Assembly (NCBI GenBank): GCA_028287285.1 | Contig: JAQBPY010000363.1 | Location: 1 to 64,000, forward strand | Direction of reading: 5' to 3' | Source: Gemmatimonadota bacterium | GTDB taxonomy: Bacteria > Gemmatimonadota > Gemmatimonadetes > Gemmatimonadales > Gemmatimonadaceae | Length of the DNA stretch: 64,000 bases | In this document: in pieces, positions 10,319-20,942 of the stretch | How positions within the stretch are numbered: the stretch's first letter is position 1 | Layout: each line of letters opens with the position of its first letter | The notes under the pieces: generated by a model | What the model was told of the DNA's origin: nothing | The model's input: the letters and a program-made list of their open reading frames with translations, nothing else | Databases searched by the model: none | Translations under genes and position numbers: made by a program

Positions 10319-12076
10319 CTATTCATCCTCCTCGGCGATGCGCCCTATCCGCTTGCGTGTGGCGACGGTTCGCGTCGCTGTGCGCTCCTCGTTGTCCGCG
10401 TGCCGCATCTTGCGCAGCACCGCACGGTCAGTCGTGAGCAGCAGGGAGGCCGATCCCGTGGCTTTCGCCAACACCGCAATCTCGGCGCTCCGTGCCTCCA
10501 TCTCCATCTTGACGACCTGCAATCGGGCAGCCGCTTCCGCCTGGGCAAGCTGCAATCGGAGCCGCTTGCGATCTGACGCGGCTTCCGCGCGCACGGCGAC
10601 TGCCTGCTCCTCCTGCTCCCACTCCCATCGCGCAACGCCCATGAGCACTTTGCCTTGCGCGACGAAGACATCGGTCAGCGTCACGCCGTCATCGGACAAC
10701 GTGAGCTCGCGCACCTGATTGGAATGACTGGTTCCACGCGATTTCACGATCGTCAGCGCACGATTCCGCTCACCGTCCTGCACCACGTACGAAAGATGGA
10801 TCCATGTGTCGGCAATGGTCGAGATTCCCGTTGCCGTCGCCTCGTCGGTCTCGAGTCCATCCATCAGCGACGTGTTCAACACTGTGACGCCTTCAGTCCT
10901 CAGGAAATCGAGGAATTGCTGGGTGCTGTCTGCGGACGCGAGATGGGCGATCTTGGTCGAGAGGGCCGAGAGCGGATCGATGACGAGGCAGCGCGGTTGA
11001 TGTGCCAACACCTTTTTGCGAAGATCGCCGAACTGATCCTCGATGTTGGGCCCACGAGTGCGCGTCGAGTAGATCTTGAGAAGTCCGGATTTTAGATGTA
11101 CGTCGAGGCGAATGGCGACCGACCGGAGATCGCGTACGATCTGAGCGGCGCCTTCATCGAAGCTCACATAGAGCGTGCGCTCGCCACGCTCGCACGCCGC
11201 CGCCGCGAAGAGCCCCGCCAGCGTGGACTTTGCAGTACCTGGTGCCCCGGAGATGAGGACATTGCTTCCGCGATGGAACCCACCATGCAACATCTTATCG
11301 AGTCGAGCGAGTCCAGTGGAGATCCGCTCATTGGTCACCTTGTGCTGCAGCTCGGCCGGACCCCGGTTGGTGAGCTGAAGACCCTCGGTTGTCAGTGAGA
11401 TCGGAAATTCGTCACCGGCAAAGCCGGACCCTCGATACTTCTTGATGCGCAGGTTGCGAAATGCCGATCCGTCCACGACCTGGTGACGCAGTACCACCAC
11501 GCAATCGACCATGAATTGCAAGAAGGTGTGACGAAGTCCGACTTCCATTCCGTCGATCTTCTGCGTGATGATGCCCGTGAGCCCGGTGCGTGACAGCCAG
11601 TCGCGGATGCGGTATATCTCCCGGCGCTCTGCCACGGGATCGTCGAGTAGGCCGAGCAAGACGTCGATCCCATCGAATACAATGCGCTTTGCATTCGACT
11701 GGACGGCTTTGGCCTCGAGCAGCGCCAGCATCCCGACGAGATCGAACTCGCCGGCTTTCACCGTCTCCGGTGAAAGTTGCGCGTCGAGAAAGAACAACTT
11801 CCTTCGCTTGAGCGCTGGCAGGTCCCAGCCAAACGTCGCCGCATTTGCGATGATCTGCCGGCTACTCTCCTCGAATGCAACGAACATTCCGGCTTCGTTC
11901 GCGTTGCGCGCGCCATTGACCACCGATTGGAGGGCAAACACCGTTTTGCCGCAGCCTGGCCCTCCCAGCACCAGCGTTGTGCACCCACGGGGGATCCCAC
12001 CGCCGCTGATCTGGTCGAAGCCAAGAATGCCGGTGGGAGCCTTGGTGACAGAGGGGAGCAAAACCTGGCCTTTCAT
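10319..12076 (-). CDS. kaiC: KaiC-like circadian clock ATPase with C-terminal coiled-coil extension
   Basis: Two RecA-like domains: GGPGCGKTVFAL...FEES and SGAPGTAKSTLA...SFDE; TATGISTIADT phosphosite region; Ala/Glu/Arg-rich tail. Confidence 0.94.
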   Translation of the reverse strand: MKGQVLLPSVTKAPTGILGFDQISGGGIPRGCTTLVLGGPGCGKTVFALQSVVNGARNANEAGMFVAFEESSRQIIANAATFGWDLPALKRRKLFFLDAQLSPETVKAGEFDLVGMLALLEAKAVQSNAKRIVFDGIDVLLGLLDDPVAERREIYRIRDWLSRTGLTGIITQKIDGMEVGLRHTFLQFMVDCVVVLRHQVVDGSAFRNLRIKKYRGSGFAGDEFPISLTTEGLQLTNRGPAELQHKVTNERISTGLARLDKMLHGGFHRGSNVLISGAPGTAKSTLAGLFAAAACERGERTLYVSFDEGAAQIVRDLRSVAIRLDVHLKSGLLKIYSTRTRGPNIEDQFGDLRKKVLAHQPRCLVIDPLSALSTKIAHLASADSTQQFLDFLRTEGVTVLNTSLMDGLETDEATATGISTIADTWIHLSYVVQDGERNRALTIVKSRGTSHSNQVRELTLSDDGVTLTDVFVAQGKVLMGVARWEWEQEEQAVAVRAEAASDRKRLRLQLAQAEAAARLQVVKMEMEARSAEIAVLAKATGSASLLLTTDRAVLRKMRHADNEERTATRTVATRKRIGRIAEEDE

Positions 12077-12610
12077 TTATTGTCGGGAACGAGAATGCTG
12101 GATGAACCAGGGACGGACGTAATGCCCGGCGGCCGATGCACGGTCTTTCGCGTCGGCGAATCCGATATGGCCGTGCCCCGTGACCTCCGAGGTAGAACGG
12201 ACTATGCTCCGCCCAGGGCGGAAGGCGAGCGGAGATATGGCGGAAGGCTGCGCCTAACGAGGAGCCTCGCCCAGCATCAGTGCCGTGAAGCGCAAAACGC
12301 GCGAGACGTCTGCAGGGCCTTCCTTAGTGTGACGCGTATGACTCCAAATCGGTACGGAGTGGAGCCGCGTCGCCAACCAGGATTGCTTGCGAATGATACA
12401 ACACTCTGCGCCACGGCGCGAACCGTTTGATGCGCTGCGGCGCTCTGACTCTCTGCCCTCCCCATCTCGCCCTTCCGTAATGGCCTGACTTCACGCTGTT
12501 GGGCGTGCGTGCTGGCGTATGTAAAAATGGACCCCGAATTCACGAGATCATTTAGCAAGCGCTGATTTCAAGGGAGACTGCGGGCATCAGGGGGCTTCCG
12601 TTCAATCAGG

Positions 12611-13558
12611 TCACTTCGTCCAGATGGCCACCACTCCACACATCGCGTTCCCACGGAATCTCGCCGGCCGCGCGCGCTCGGACGGATACACCTCGATCGC
12701 CTTCACGTTTGCGGGTGTATACGGCGCCGTTGCCGGTGTATTCGGACGGAGGTCCGTGGCCGCGCCGAGGCGTGCATTCCATTCGTGGCCGTCAATGAAA
12801 AACGTGGGCTGGCAGTACGCCGGCGGTATGATCAGGGAATGCATCGCGATCACGCCGCACTGGCTATTTCTGCTGGCGTCCCGTGGACCACCCCCGCACG
12901 CTCCAATTGTCATACCAGGTGCATGGACGAGAAAATCGGCGAGGTTGACAGACGGCCTTTTCGCGAGATCTTCAGCCCTGAAGCATGTGGCTGATCCCGA
13001 TTGGCACCGCTGTTCGAACCCGGCCCACAACCCCGCATCACGATCGACACGATACCGTTCGGTCGTGACGATGGGTGCAAGCTCCACCAGACGTTCGAGC
13101 ACTTCCGTGACCGACGTGGTATCCTCGCTCCCGATGAAGAGGTGCTTTGGCTGGTAGCCGAGCTTCCGCAGCTCGATGATGGATGCCGTGCCGGACGCCG
13201 CAAGCAACCCCAGATGTGCCGTGCCCGTGGACGACGTCAGCGCAAAGGTCCCACTGAACATGTTGCGTACCTGAACGCCTTCCAGCGGTGCAGCGCTCTG
13301 GGCATCAAAGACTCCGATGATGCGCCGCGACGTCACGCGCGCGGTGTCCGGTATCTGGCTCGACATCCGCGGCACAGCCACGAGCATCAACGCGATTGCC
13401 GTACGAACTTGAAGATGCGTCATCGAGCGTAGGAATCTGGCATACCCGTGTACCATCCGCAATCTGCCCAGGGCGTGCGACAGAACGTTGCAGCATGACA
13501 GGCGGAACGGTAAGCTAGGCGCACAGCTTCTCCCCATGGTGGTACCGATGCGCCGCAA
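12611..13558 (-). CDS. Carboxypeptidase-regulatory-like/TonB plug-like exported protein
   Basis: IIGVFDAQSAAPLEGVQVRNMFSGTFALTSSTGTAHLGLL and plug-like FFIDGHEW...VKAIEVYPS. Confidence 0.6.
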   Translation of the reverse strand: MRRIGTTMGRSCAPSLPFRLSCCNVLSHALGRLRMVHGYARFLRSMTHLQVRTAIALMLVAVPRMSSQIPDTARVTSRRIIGVFDAQSAAPLEGVQVRNMFSGTFALTSSTGTAHLGLLAASGTASIIELRKLGYQPKHLFIGSEDTTSVTEVLERLVELAPIVTTERYRVDRDAGLWAGFEQRCQSGSATCFRAEDLAKRPSVNLADFLVHAPGMTIGACGGGPRDASRNSQCGVIAMHSLIIPPAYCQPTFFIDGHEWNARLGAATDLRPNTPATAPYTPANVKAIEVYPSERARPARFRGNAMCGVVAIWTK

Positions 13559-14774
13559 CGCTCTTCTGCTGCTGGTCCTCGCGCTTGCCGGCGCCTGTTC
13601 TCCGCGTTCGAGCCAGGGACCTCAACCGCTCGCGTCATCACGATGGTTCGCGACGTGGACCGCCAGTCCATCCGACGCGCCCGCGCGCCCACTACGCGAC
13701 TCCATCGACCGCACGCCCACGCTGTACGACCAGACGCTGCGGCTCATCGTCCGCACCTCTATTGGCGGCGACACCGTGCGCATCAGGATCTCCAACGAGT
13801 ACGGCGACCGGCCACTCGTAATCGGCGCCACGCACATCGCCGCTCGCACCACGGGATCATCGATCGACCCTGCCACCGATCGTGCCCTCACCTTCAGCGG
13901 CCGTCCGTCCATCCGGCTCCGGCCCGGCGGCGTTGCGTTCAGTGATCCGGTGGCGTTTGCCGCTCCCGCCCTGCGCGACCTCGCCATCAGCTTCCATCTC
14001 CCCGACTCGGCGCGTCTGTCCACGCGACATGCGTTAGCCGTCCAAACGAATTACGTACGCCGCGGCAACTCGGCCGGTGCGCGCGATTTTCCCGCGGACA
14101 CGAACATCTACGTCTGGCCATTTCTCGTGGGTGTGGACGTCACGAACAGCGCCGCCACCGGCGTCATCTCGGCCATTGGCAACTCGATTACCGATGGCGC
14201 TGCCGCGACGCGAGACGCCAACACCCGATGGCCGAACATTCTCGCCGAGCGGTTGCTAATGAGCGGAGAACCCATGAAGGCGGTGGTGAATGCGGGCATC
14301 TCCGGCGGCCGCGTGCTTACCTATGGATCGGGGCCAAGTGCACTGGCGCGTTTCGATCGCGATGTGCTGATGACGCCGGGACTGACGCACGTGATTCTGC
14401 TGGAGGGCATCAATGACATTGGCCGGAGTGCCGTGGACGGCGTGACCGCCGACGACATCATCGCGGGCTATCGCCAGCTCATCGCGCGCGCGCACGATCG
14501 CGGCATCGTGATCATTGGCGGGACGCTTACGCCGGCAAGTCCGCGTACGCCGTTCACCGCCGCGCTCGAGGCAAAACGTGTGGCCGTGAATGCATTCGTC
14601 AGGAACAGCGGAGAGTTCGATGGCGTGATCGACTTCGACCGGGCGACACAGGATCCCGCGAACCCCACGCAGTTTCTGCCGGCGTACGATTCGGGCGACC
14701 ATCTGCATCCGGGAGATGCCGGCTATCGTGCAATGGGTGAGGCGATTGACCTGGCACTGTTCAGGCGGCGGTAG
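13548..14774 (+). CDS. SGNH/GDSL hydrolase family lipoprotein
   Basis: GNSITDG, EGINDIG, SGDHLHPGDAGYRAMG; lipobox LALAGAC. Confidence 0.88.
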   Translation: MRRNALLLLVLALAGACSPRSSQGPQPLASSRWFATWTASPSDAPARPLRDSIDRTPTLYDQTLRLIVRTSIGGDTVRIRISNEYGDRPLVIGATHIAARTTGSSIDPATDRALTFSGRPSIRLRPGGVAFSDPVAFAAPALRDLAISFHLPDSARLSTRHALAVQTNYVRRGNSAGARDFPADTNIYVWPFLVGVDVTNSAATGVISAIGNSITDGAAATRDANTRWPNILAERLLMSGEPMKAVVNAGISGGRVLTYGSGPSALARFDRDVLMTPGLTHVILLEGINDIGRSAVDGVTADDIIAGYRQLIARAHDRGIVIIGGTLTPASPRTPFTAALEAKRVAVNAFVRNSGEFDGVIDFDRATQDPANPTQFLPAYDSGDHLHPGDAGYRAMGEAIDLALFRRR

Positions 14775-14799
14775 TCAACACAAAAACAGGCACGCGAGC

Positions 14800-15099
14800 T
14801 CAGCGACTGTGCTTGTACATCATGTCCACCAGCTCATCATACATCGCCTCGGCGCTCGCTTCGTCGGAGCGAATGGCATTCGTGGCGCAGTGCTTGAGAT
14901 GATTCCGCATCAGCTCCCGCCCCACGGATCGCAGCGCTTCGTGCACCGAGGAGATTTGCGTCATGATGTCGGCGCAGTACCGATCCTCTTCCACCATTTT
15001 CTGCAGGCCGCGTACCTGGCCTTCAATTCGGCGCAGCCGCTTCTGGTTGCGCTCCTTGATGGCTGGATCAACAGGAAGAGCCTTCTTTGACGACGCCAT
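14800..15099 (-). CDS. csoR: CsoR/RcnR family metal-sensing repressor
   Basis: KRLRRIEGQVRGLQKMVEEDRYCADIMTQI...NHLKHC; Cys-His-Cys ligand pattern; adjacent to copA. Confidence 0.9.
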   Translation of the reverse strand: MASSKKALPVDPAIKERNQKRLRRIEGQVRGLQKMVEEDRYCADIMTQISSVHEALRSVGRELMRNHLKHCATNAIRSDEASAEAMYDELVDMMYKHSR

Positions 15100-15131
15100 G
15101 TTGAGGTCTCCCCGGGTTCCACGGATCATGT

Positions 15132-17489
15132 TCAGCCAATCCGTGCGCGTCTAAGACGAAGGCTGTTGCCGACCACGCTCACGGAGCTGAACGCCATGGC
15201 GGCACTGGCGAGTATCGGGCTAAGAAGCAGCCCGAAGGCCGGATACAGCACGCCGGCCGCAATGGGAATGCCAATCACGTTGTAGGCAAAGGCCCAGAAC
15301 AGGTTCTGCTTCATGGTGTTCATGGTGCGGCGCGACAGCTGAATCGCATCGGCCACACTGTTCAAGTCGCCCCGCATCAGCACGACGTCGGCCGCATCGA
15401 CGGCGACGTCGGTACCGGTACCGATGGCCATGCCGACGTCTGCCTTTGCGATGGACGGCGCGTCATTCACGCCGTCACCGACCATCGCCACCACGTTGCC
15501 CTCGGCCTGCAAGCGCACGATCTCGGCGACCTTTCCCTCGGGGAGCACGCCCGCCACAACCCGATCAATACCGGCAAGGCGCGCAATGGACTGGGCCGTT
15601 TTTTGCGTGTCGCCCGTGAGCATGATGACGGTAAGCCCCATGCCATGGAGCCGAGTAACGGCGGCGCGAGACGTTTCGCGAATGGGGTCTGCGATCGCCA
15701 GCACGCCCGCCAGCACACCATCAATGGCAACGTAGACAATTGTCTTGCCATCGGCCGCGAGCTGCTCAGCACTACCACTAACTGGCGCGATGTCGACATT
15801 ATGAGTGTACATCAACGCTTCATTACCCACCGCGACAATTGACGCGCTTACAGTACCAGTCGCACCGCGGCCTGTAGCCGACGCGAAGCCCACCGGAGCC
15901 GAGAGCGTGATGTGGTGCTCGCGCGCGTACCGAACAATGGCATCGGCAAGTGGATGCTCGCTCATGGTCTCGAGCGAGGCGGCAAGAAAAAGAACAGCTT
16001 CCCGTGAGTGCAGGCTTGCCGGCGACAGGACGACGTCAGTCACCGCGGGCGTTCCTTCCGTCACGGTGCCGGTTTTGTCGAGCACCACGGTGGTGACGTC
16101 GCCCGCACGCTGCAGCGCCTCGCCTCCCTTGATCAACACGCCCAGCTCGGCGCCCTTGCCCGTCGCGACCATGACTGCCGTGGGCACGGCGAGTCCCATC
16201 GCGCACGGACAGGCAATGATCAATACGGATACTGCGCTCGCGAACGCACGCACCGCGGGAGCGGGCATGCCGGCAATGTTTCCGGCAACGAGCCACACAA
16301 CGAAGGTCAGAATCGCGAGGGACACCACCACAGGAACGAAGATGCCGCTGATCCGGTCTGCAAGACGTTGAATGGGCGCACGCGTGCCCTGCGCATCGCG
16401 CATGAGCCTGACGATCTGCGCGAGCACGCTGTCGCCGCCGAGTGTCGTGGCGCGGTACCGGAATGCGCCGGTGCGGTTGATGGTGCCGCCAATGACGCGA
16501 TCCCCAACGTGCTTCGACACCGGCAATGATTCGCCGGTCAACATGGATTCGTCGACGGCGCTTTCTCCAGAGGTGATTTCTCCGTCCACGGGGACACGCT
16601 CGCCCGGACGCACGAGCACGATCTCGCCCGCCGTCACGGATTCAACCGGCACGTCCACTCCGTCGTCCGAGCCTGGGCGGATGACGCGTGCCGTCCTGGG
16701 CTGGAGATTTACGAGTGAGCGCAGCGCGGTGGACGTCTTCTTCTTTGCGCGTGCCTCGAAGGCGTTACCGGTGAGGACGAGCGCGATGATGATCACCACG
16801 GCTTCGTAATACACGTCCGGCGAAACGCCTCGCCGCAAAAAGAAACCGGGTGCAACGGTCGCCACGAGCGAGTACAGGAATGCCGAGCCCGTTCCGAGCG
16901 CGATGAGCGTGTTCATGTCCGCCGAGCGGTGGCGGAAGGCCGCCCAAGCACGGGTGTAGAAGTTGCGGCCGGCCCACAGTATCACGACCACCGTGGCCAG
17001 GAGCAGCATCCATGAAATGGCCGTCGCAGGCACTGCGTACAGCCACGGGGCAAGCGCGCGCAGCGAGGGGTCGAGGACACGCATGGTCCAGGCGAGAAAC
17101 GGATCGGGTGCGTTCGTCGCGCCGTGGCCGCTCATGAGTGGCATGGACACGATCATGGCGATGCTGCCGATGACGCCGCTCGCGATTGCCTTGCGACGCA
17201 GGTCGATCCATTCCACCTCGTACGCCGTGTCTCGTGCCTCCTGTTCCTCGAATGCCGTCTGGTTCGACGACGCGAGCTCGGCGCCATACCCGGTATCGCG
17301 AATGGCCTCCACGAGCTCGCTGGGTGCAATGGCCGACGGATCGTAGGTGACCGTGGCGCTGTGCAGCATGAGGTTGACCGCGGCGTCCGCGACACCCGGC
17401 TGTTTCTGCAGCATGCGCTGGACGCGCGACTGGCATGCCGCGCAGGTCATGCCGGAAACAGGAATGCGAATGATGGTGGTGTTCGCCAT
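15132..17489 (-). CDS. copA: Copper-translocating P1B-type ATPase
   Basis: GMTCAACQS metal-binding domain, [24 protein letters not shown]. Confidence 0.95.
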   Translation of the reverse strand: MANTTIIRIPVSGMTCAACQSRVQRMLQKQPGVADAAVNLMLHSATVTYDPSAIAPSELVEAIRDTGYGAELASSNQTAFEEQEARDTAYEVEWIDLRRKAIASGVIGSIAMIVSMPLMSGHGATNAPDPFLAWTMRVLDPSLRALAPWLYAVPATAISWMLLLATVVVILWAGRNFYTRAWAAFRHRSADMNTLIALGTGSAFLYSLVATVAPGFFLRRGVSPDVYYEAVVIIIALVLTGNAFEARAKKKTSTALRSLVNLQPRTARVIRPGSDDGVDVPVESVTAGEIVLVRPGERVPVDGEITSGESAVDESMLTGESLPVSKHVGDRVIGGTINRTGAFRYRATTLGGDSVLAQIVRLMRDAQGTRAPIQRLADRISGIFVPVVVSLAILTFVVWLVAGNIAGMPAPAVRAFASAVSVLIIACPCAMGLAVPTAVMVATGKGAELGVLIKGGEALQRAGDVTTVVLDKTGTVTEGTPAVTDVVLSPASLHSREAVLFLAASLETMSEHPLADAIVRYAREHHITLSAPVGFASATGRGATGTVSASIVAVGNEALMYTHNVDIAPVSGSAEQLAADGKTIVYVAIDGVLAGVLAIADPIRETSRAAVTRLHGMGLTVIMLTGDTQKTAQSIARLAGIDRVVAGVLPEGKVAEIVRLQAEGNVVAMVGDGVNDAPSIAKADVGMAIGTGTDVAVDAADVVLMRGDLNSVADAIQLSRRTMNTMKQNLFWAFAYNVIGIPIAAGVLYPAFGLLLSPILASAAMAFSSVSVVGNSLRLRRARIG

Positions 17490-17499
17490 GGCCTCTGAC

Positions 17500-17526
17500 G
17501 TTATATACCCCCTACCCCTATGTCAA
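17500..17526 (-). promoter_or_regulatory. Candidate copA promoter with internal G-tract operator (possible CsoR site)
   Basis: Minus strand TTGACATAGGGGTAGGGGGTATATAAC: TTGACA, G-rich spacer (15 nt by count), TATAAC immediately upstream of copA. Confidence 0.45.
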
Positions 17527-17591
17527 CCCCCGGTGGTTCGCGGTGCGCACGGCCCGTTGACAGTCGCCGCGCATCCCCCATCGTTCAGGTC

Positions 17592-18263
17592 ATGAGACAT
17601 GGAATGATGCTGTGCCTGTGCGCGGTGGTGTCCGCGTCGGCCGTTTCCGCGCAAACGCCGGCACCCCTCACCGCCGCACAACGGCGCGCGACGCTCGCCG
17701 ACCCCAGCCGCGCCTTCTGGAGGACGCATGCACCGGCCACCGTAACGGCCGACGTGGAGACGTCGAAAGGTGTGATCACACTCGAGCTCATTCGGGCATG
17801 GGCGCCAGCCGGCGTGGATCGCTTTTACAATCTGGCTCGTGCGGGCTATTACGACGACTCGCGCTTCTACCGCGTGATCGTGGGGTTCGTGGCGCAGTTT
17901 GGTATCGCGGGTGATCCCGCGATCGCCAAGCGCTGGAGCCAGCGAAAGATTCCGGCGGACTCCGTGCGTGAGCACAACGTGCGTGGCACCCTCACCTTTG
18001 CGCAGAACACGCCTACGGAGCGCACGACCAACGTGTTCATCAACATGCGCGACAACTTCGAGCTCGACACGCTCAAGTTCGCGCCCATTGGGCGGGTGGT
18101 GCAGGGGATGGACGTGGTGGACAGTCTCTATGCGTACTACGGGGAATTTCCCGCAGCGGCCGCGCCACTGGGTGACCCCAGGCGGCTGTACGACGAGTCG
18201 AACAAGTATCTCGACAAGAAGTTTCCGCTGCTCGACAAGATTCTCAGGATCACCGTTCGGTGA
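17592..18263 (+). CDS. Peptidylprolyl isomerase, cyclophilin type
   Basis: VTADVETSKGVITLEL...VDRFYNLARAGYYDDSRFYRVIVGFVAQFG...NVFINMRDN. Confidence 0.92.
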   Translation: MRHGMMLCLCAVVSASAVSAQTPAPLTAAQRRATLADPSRAFWRTHAPATVTADVETSKGVITLELIRAWAPAGVDRFYNLARAGYYDDSRFYRVIVGFVAQFGIAGDPAIAKRWSQRKIPADSVREHNVRGTLTFAQNTPTERTTNVFINMRDNFELDTLKFAPIGRVVQGMDVVDSLYAYYGEFPAAAAPLGDPRRLYDESNKYLDKKFPLLDKILRITVR

Positions 18264-18268
18264 GAAGC

Positions 18269-18295
18269 AGGTCCTTCGCGTCGCTCAGGACGACA
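18269..18295. repeat. Type A interspersed repeat
   Basis: AGGTCCTTCGCGTCGCTCAGGACGACA. Confidence 0.8.
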
Positions 18296-18444
18296 AATTG
18301 CGCGCCGGGGGCGAGCCCTTCATGACCTGATCCGGTGAAACAACGCCGCCCAGACGGCCGTACCGGACAAGAGCACAACCATTGGGCCCGTGGGGTTGTC
18401 GAACCCCGGATCCGAGGGAACGCTCGCCTCCTACCCGCTCTGCA

Positions 18445-20937
18445 ATGCGAAACATCGCGCTCGCCGCACGGATGCTGCTCAAGACGCCGTTCACCACGGC
18501 GATCGCCATCCTCTCCCTCGCACTCGGCATCGGTGCCAACGCGGCGATCTTCTCCATGTTCGACCAGCTCCTGTGGCATCCGTTGCCCGTCCAGGAGCCG
18601 ACACGCCTGGTGAACCTCTCGGCGCCTGGCCCCATGCCAGGCTCCAACTCGTGTAACCAGAGCGGCAGCTGCACCGAAGTGTTCAGCTACGCCATGTTCC
18701 GCGACCTGGAAAAGGCGAAAACACCCTTTACCGGCATCGCCGCGCACCGCATCACGAGCATGTCGCTCAGCCTCAACAACGAGCCGATGACGGCCGAAGG
18801 GGCCATGGTGAGCGGCTCCTACTTTCCGGTGCTCGGACTCCAGGCGGCCAAGGGGCGCCTGCTGACGGTGCAGGACGACGACGTGCCCGGTGCGCACTTC
18901 GTGGCCGTCATCTCGTACCGGTTCTGGGAAGAAAAGCTCGGCATGGCGGCAAACGTGCTCGCGCAGTCGATCATCATCAACGGCAAGTCGTTCCAGATCG
19001 TGGGCGTGGCGCCCGAAGGGTTCGATGGTACCACGGCCGGCTCGCGGCCGGCGGTGTACGTACCGCTCTCGATGCGTGGTGAAGTGCAACGCTTCACGCG
19101 CTGGGAGGACCGCCGCAACTACTGGACGTATCTGTTCGCGCGGCTCGCGCCCGGCACGTCCATTGATGCGGCGACCGCGGCCATCAATGCCGTCTACCAT
19201 CCGATCATCACGGATGTGGAAGCGCCGCTCCAGAAGGAAATGAGCGCAAAGACGATGGAGGGCTTCAAGGCAAAGAAGATCGTGCTCGAGCCGGGCTCTC
19301 GCGGGCAAAGCTCCATCCATCGGGAAGCGAAGACGCCCATCCTGCTGCTGTTCTCCGTCACGGGCATCGTATTGCTCATTGCGTGTGCGAACATCGCGAA
19401 CCTGCTGCTCGCGCGCGGCGCCAGCCGCAGCACCGAAATGGGCATTCGTCTCGCGCTCGGTGCCGTGCGCCGGCATCTCGTTGTACAACTGTTGACGGAA
19501 AGCGTGATGCTCGCGTTTGTGGGCGGCCTGGCCTCACTGCTCGTTGCGCGCTGGACGCTGAGTGTCATTGGCGGATTGTTGCCGCCCGAAGTCATGGAGG
19601 CGATGGCCTTTACCATGAGCATGCCGGTGGTGGTGTTCTCCACGGTGCTGAGCCTGGCGACCGGCATCATCTTCGGACTGTTTCCGGCGCTCCACAGCAC
19701 CCGCAGTGATCTGGTCAGTACCATTCGCGCCGGCGCCGGACAGATTGCCGGCGGCCGCAGCGCCGCGCGCTTTCGCACGAGTCTCGTGACCACGCAGATT
19801 GCCCTCTCCATGGGGCTGCTCATCATCTCCGCGCTGTTCCTGCGCAGCCTGATGAATGTGAGCCGAGTGGATATCGGGTTGCAGATTGCGAATGTGGCGA
19901 CGTTCGAGATCGTGCCGCAGCGCACCGGCTATGACAGCGTGCGCAGCGCACTGCTGTTCAACCGCGTGCAGCAGGAGCTTGCCGTGCTGCCCGGTGTTAC
20001 GAGCGTAACGGAAGCTGCCGTGCCGCTGCTCAGCGGTGACAACTGGGGCGAGAGCGTGCACGTGCAGGGGTTCCGCTGCGAGCCCGACGTGGACTGCGGT
20101 TCCCGCTTCAACATGCTCGGCACCGACTACTTCAAGACCTTTGGGGTGCGGCTCATCGCGGGGCGCGAGTTCACGGAGTCGGACCGCAGTGGCGCGCAGC
20201 GTGTGGCGATCGTGAACGAAGCGTTCGCGAAAAAGTTCAACATGGGAAACGATGTGGTGGGCAAATACATCGGTGACGACAACAACGACTCGCTCAACAT
20301 CCAGATCGTGGGTCTCGTGCGGAACGTGAAGTACAGCCAGGTCAAGGACTCCGTGTCGGCGGTGTACTACAAGCCATGGCGACAGGACGCGGCACGGGGC
20401 TCGTTGTTCTTCTATGTCCGCTCGTCGCAGGAGCCGGAGCGGCTCATCAACGCCTTGCGCACCACGATGAAGCGCATCGATCCCAACCTGCCGGTGGAAA
20501 CGCTCAAGACGATGCCGCAACAGGTGAAGGAGAATATCTTCATGGATCGCATGATCTCGATTCTCTCGAGTGCGTTTGCGCTCCTGGCCACGCTGCTCGC
20601 CGGCGTGGGCCTGTACGGCGTGCTTGCCTATTCGGTGCAGAAGCGCACGAGGGAAATCGGTGTCCGCATGGCGCTCGGTGCCAGCAGCACGAACGTGCAG
20701 GGGCTGGTCATGCGGCAGGTGGGTTGGATGTTCGCGGTTGGAGGGCTGATCGGGATCGTGGGGGCGCTGGGGCTGGGGCGTGCGGCGCGGTCGATGCTGT
20801 TCGAGCTCGAGGGCCATGATCCGGGCGCGATGGCCATGGCGATCGTGGTGCTGGCGCTCGTGGCAATCGCTGCGGGGTTCATTCCGGCACGCCGCGCGGC
20901 GCGCGTGGATCCGATGCAGGCGTTGCGTTACGACTGA
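18445..20937 (+). CDS. ABC transporter permease, MacB/FtsX-like duplicated permease (ADOP-like)
   Basis: Two FtsX-type permease domains (NLLLARGASRSTEMGIRLALGAVRRHLV; KRTREIGVRMALGASSTNV) and MacB-type periplasmic domain. Confidence 0.88.
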   Translation: MRNIALAARMLLKTPFTTAIAILSLALGIGANAAIFSMFDQLLWHPLPVQEPTRLVNLSAPGPMPGSNSCNQSGSCTEVFSYAMFRDLEKAKTPFTGIAAHRITSMSLSLNNEPMTAEGAMVSGSYFPVLGLQAAKGRLLTVQDDDVPGAHFVAVISYRFWEEKLGMAANVLAQSIIINGKSFQIVGVAPEGFDGTTAGSRPAVYVPLSMRGEVQRFTRWEDRRNYWTYLFARLAPGTSIDAATAAINAVYHPIITDVEAPLQKEMSAKTMEGFKAKKIVLEPGSRGQSSIHREAKTPILLLFSVTGIVLLIACANIANLLLARGASRSTEMGIRLALGAVRRHLVVQLLTESVMLAFVGGLASLLVARWTLSVIGGLLPPEVMEAMAFTMSMPVVVFSTVLSLATGIIFGLFPALHSTRSDLVSTIRAGAGQIAGGRSAARFRTSLVTTQIALSMGLLIISALFLRSLMNVSRVDIGLQIANVATFEIVPQRTGYDSVRSALLFNRVQQELAVLPGVTSVTEAAVPLLSGDNWGESVHVQGFRCEPDVDCGSRFNMLGTDYFKTFGVRLIAGREFTESDRSGAQRVAIVNEAFAKKFNMGNDVVGKYIGDDNNDSLNIQIVGLVRNVKYSQVKDSVSAVYYKPWRQDAARGSLFFYVRSSQEPERLINALRTTMKRIDPNLPVETLKTMPQQVKENIFMDRMISILSSAFALLATLLAGVGLYGVLAYSVQKRTREIGVRMALGASSTNVQGLVMRQVGWMFAVGGLIGIVGALGLGRAARSMLFELEGHDPGAMAMAIVVLALVAIAAGFIPARRAARVDPMQALRYD

Positions 20938-20942
20938 CGTGT

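Noticed and set aside
18250-19488. Long minus-strand ORF (412 aa) antisense to the permease
   Set aside because: Arg/His/Glu-rich translation typical of antisense frames in high-GC genes; the plus-strand permease is clearly real.
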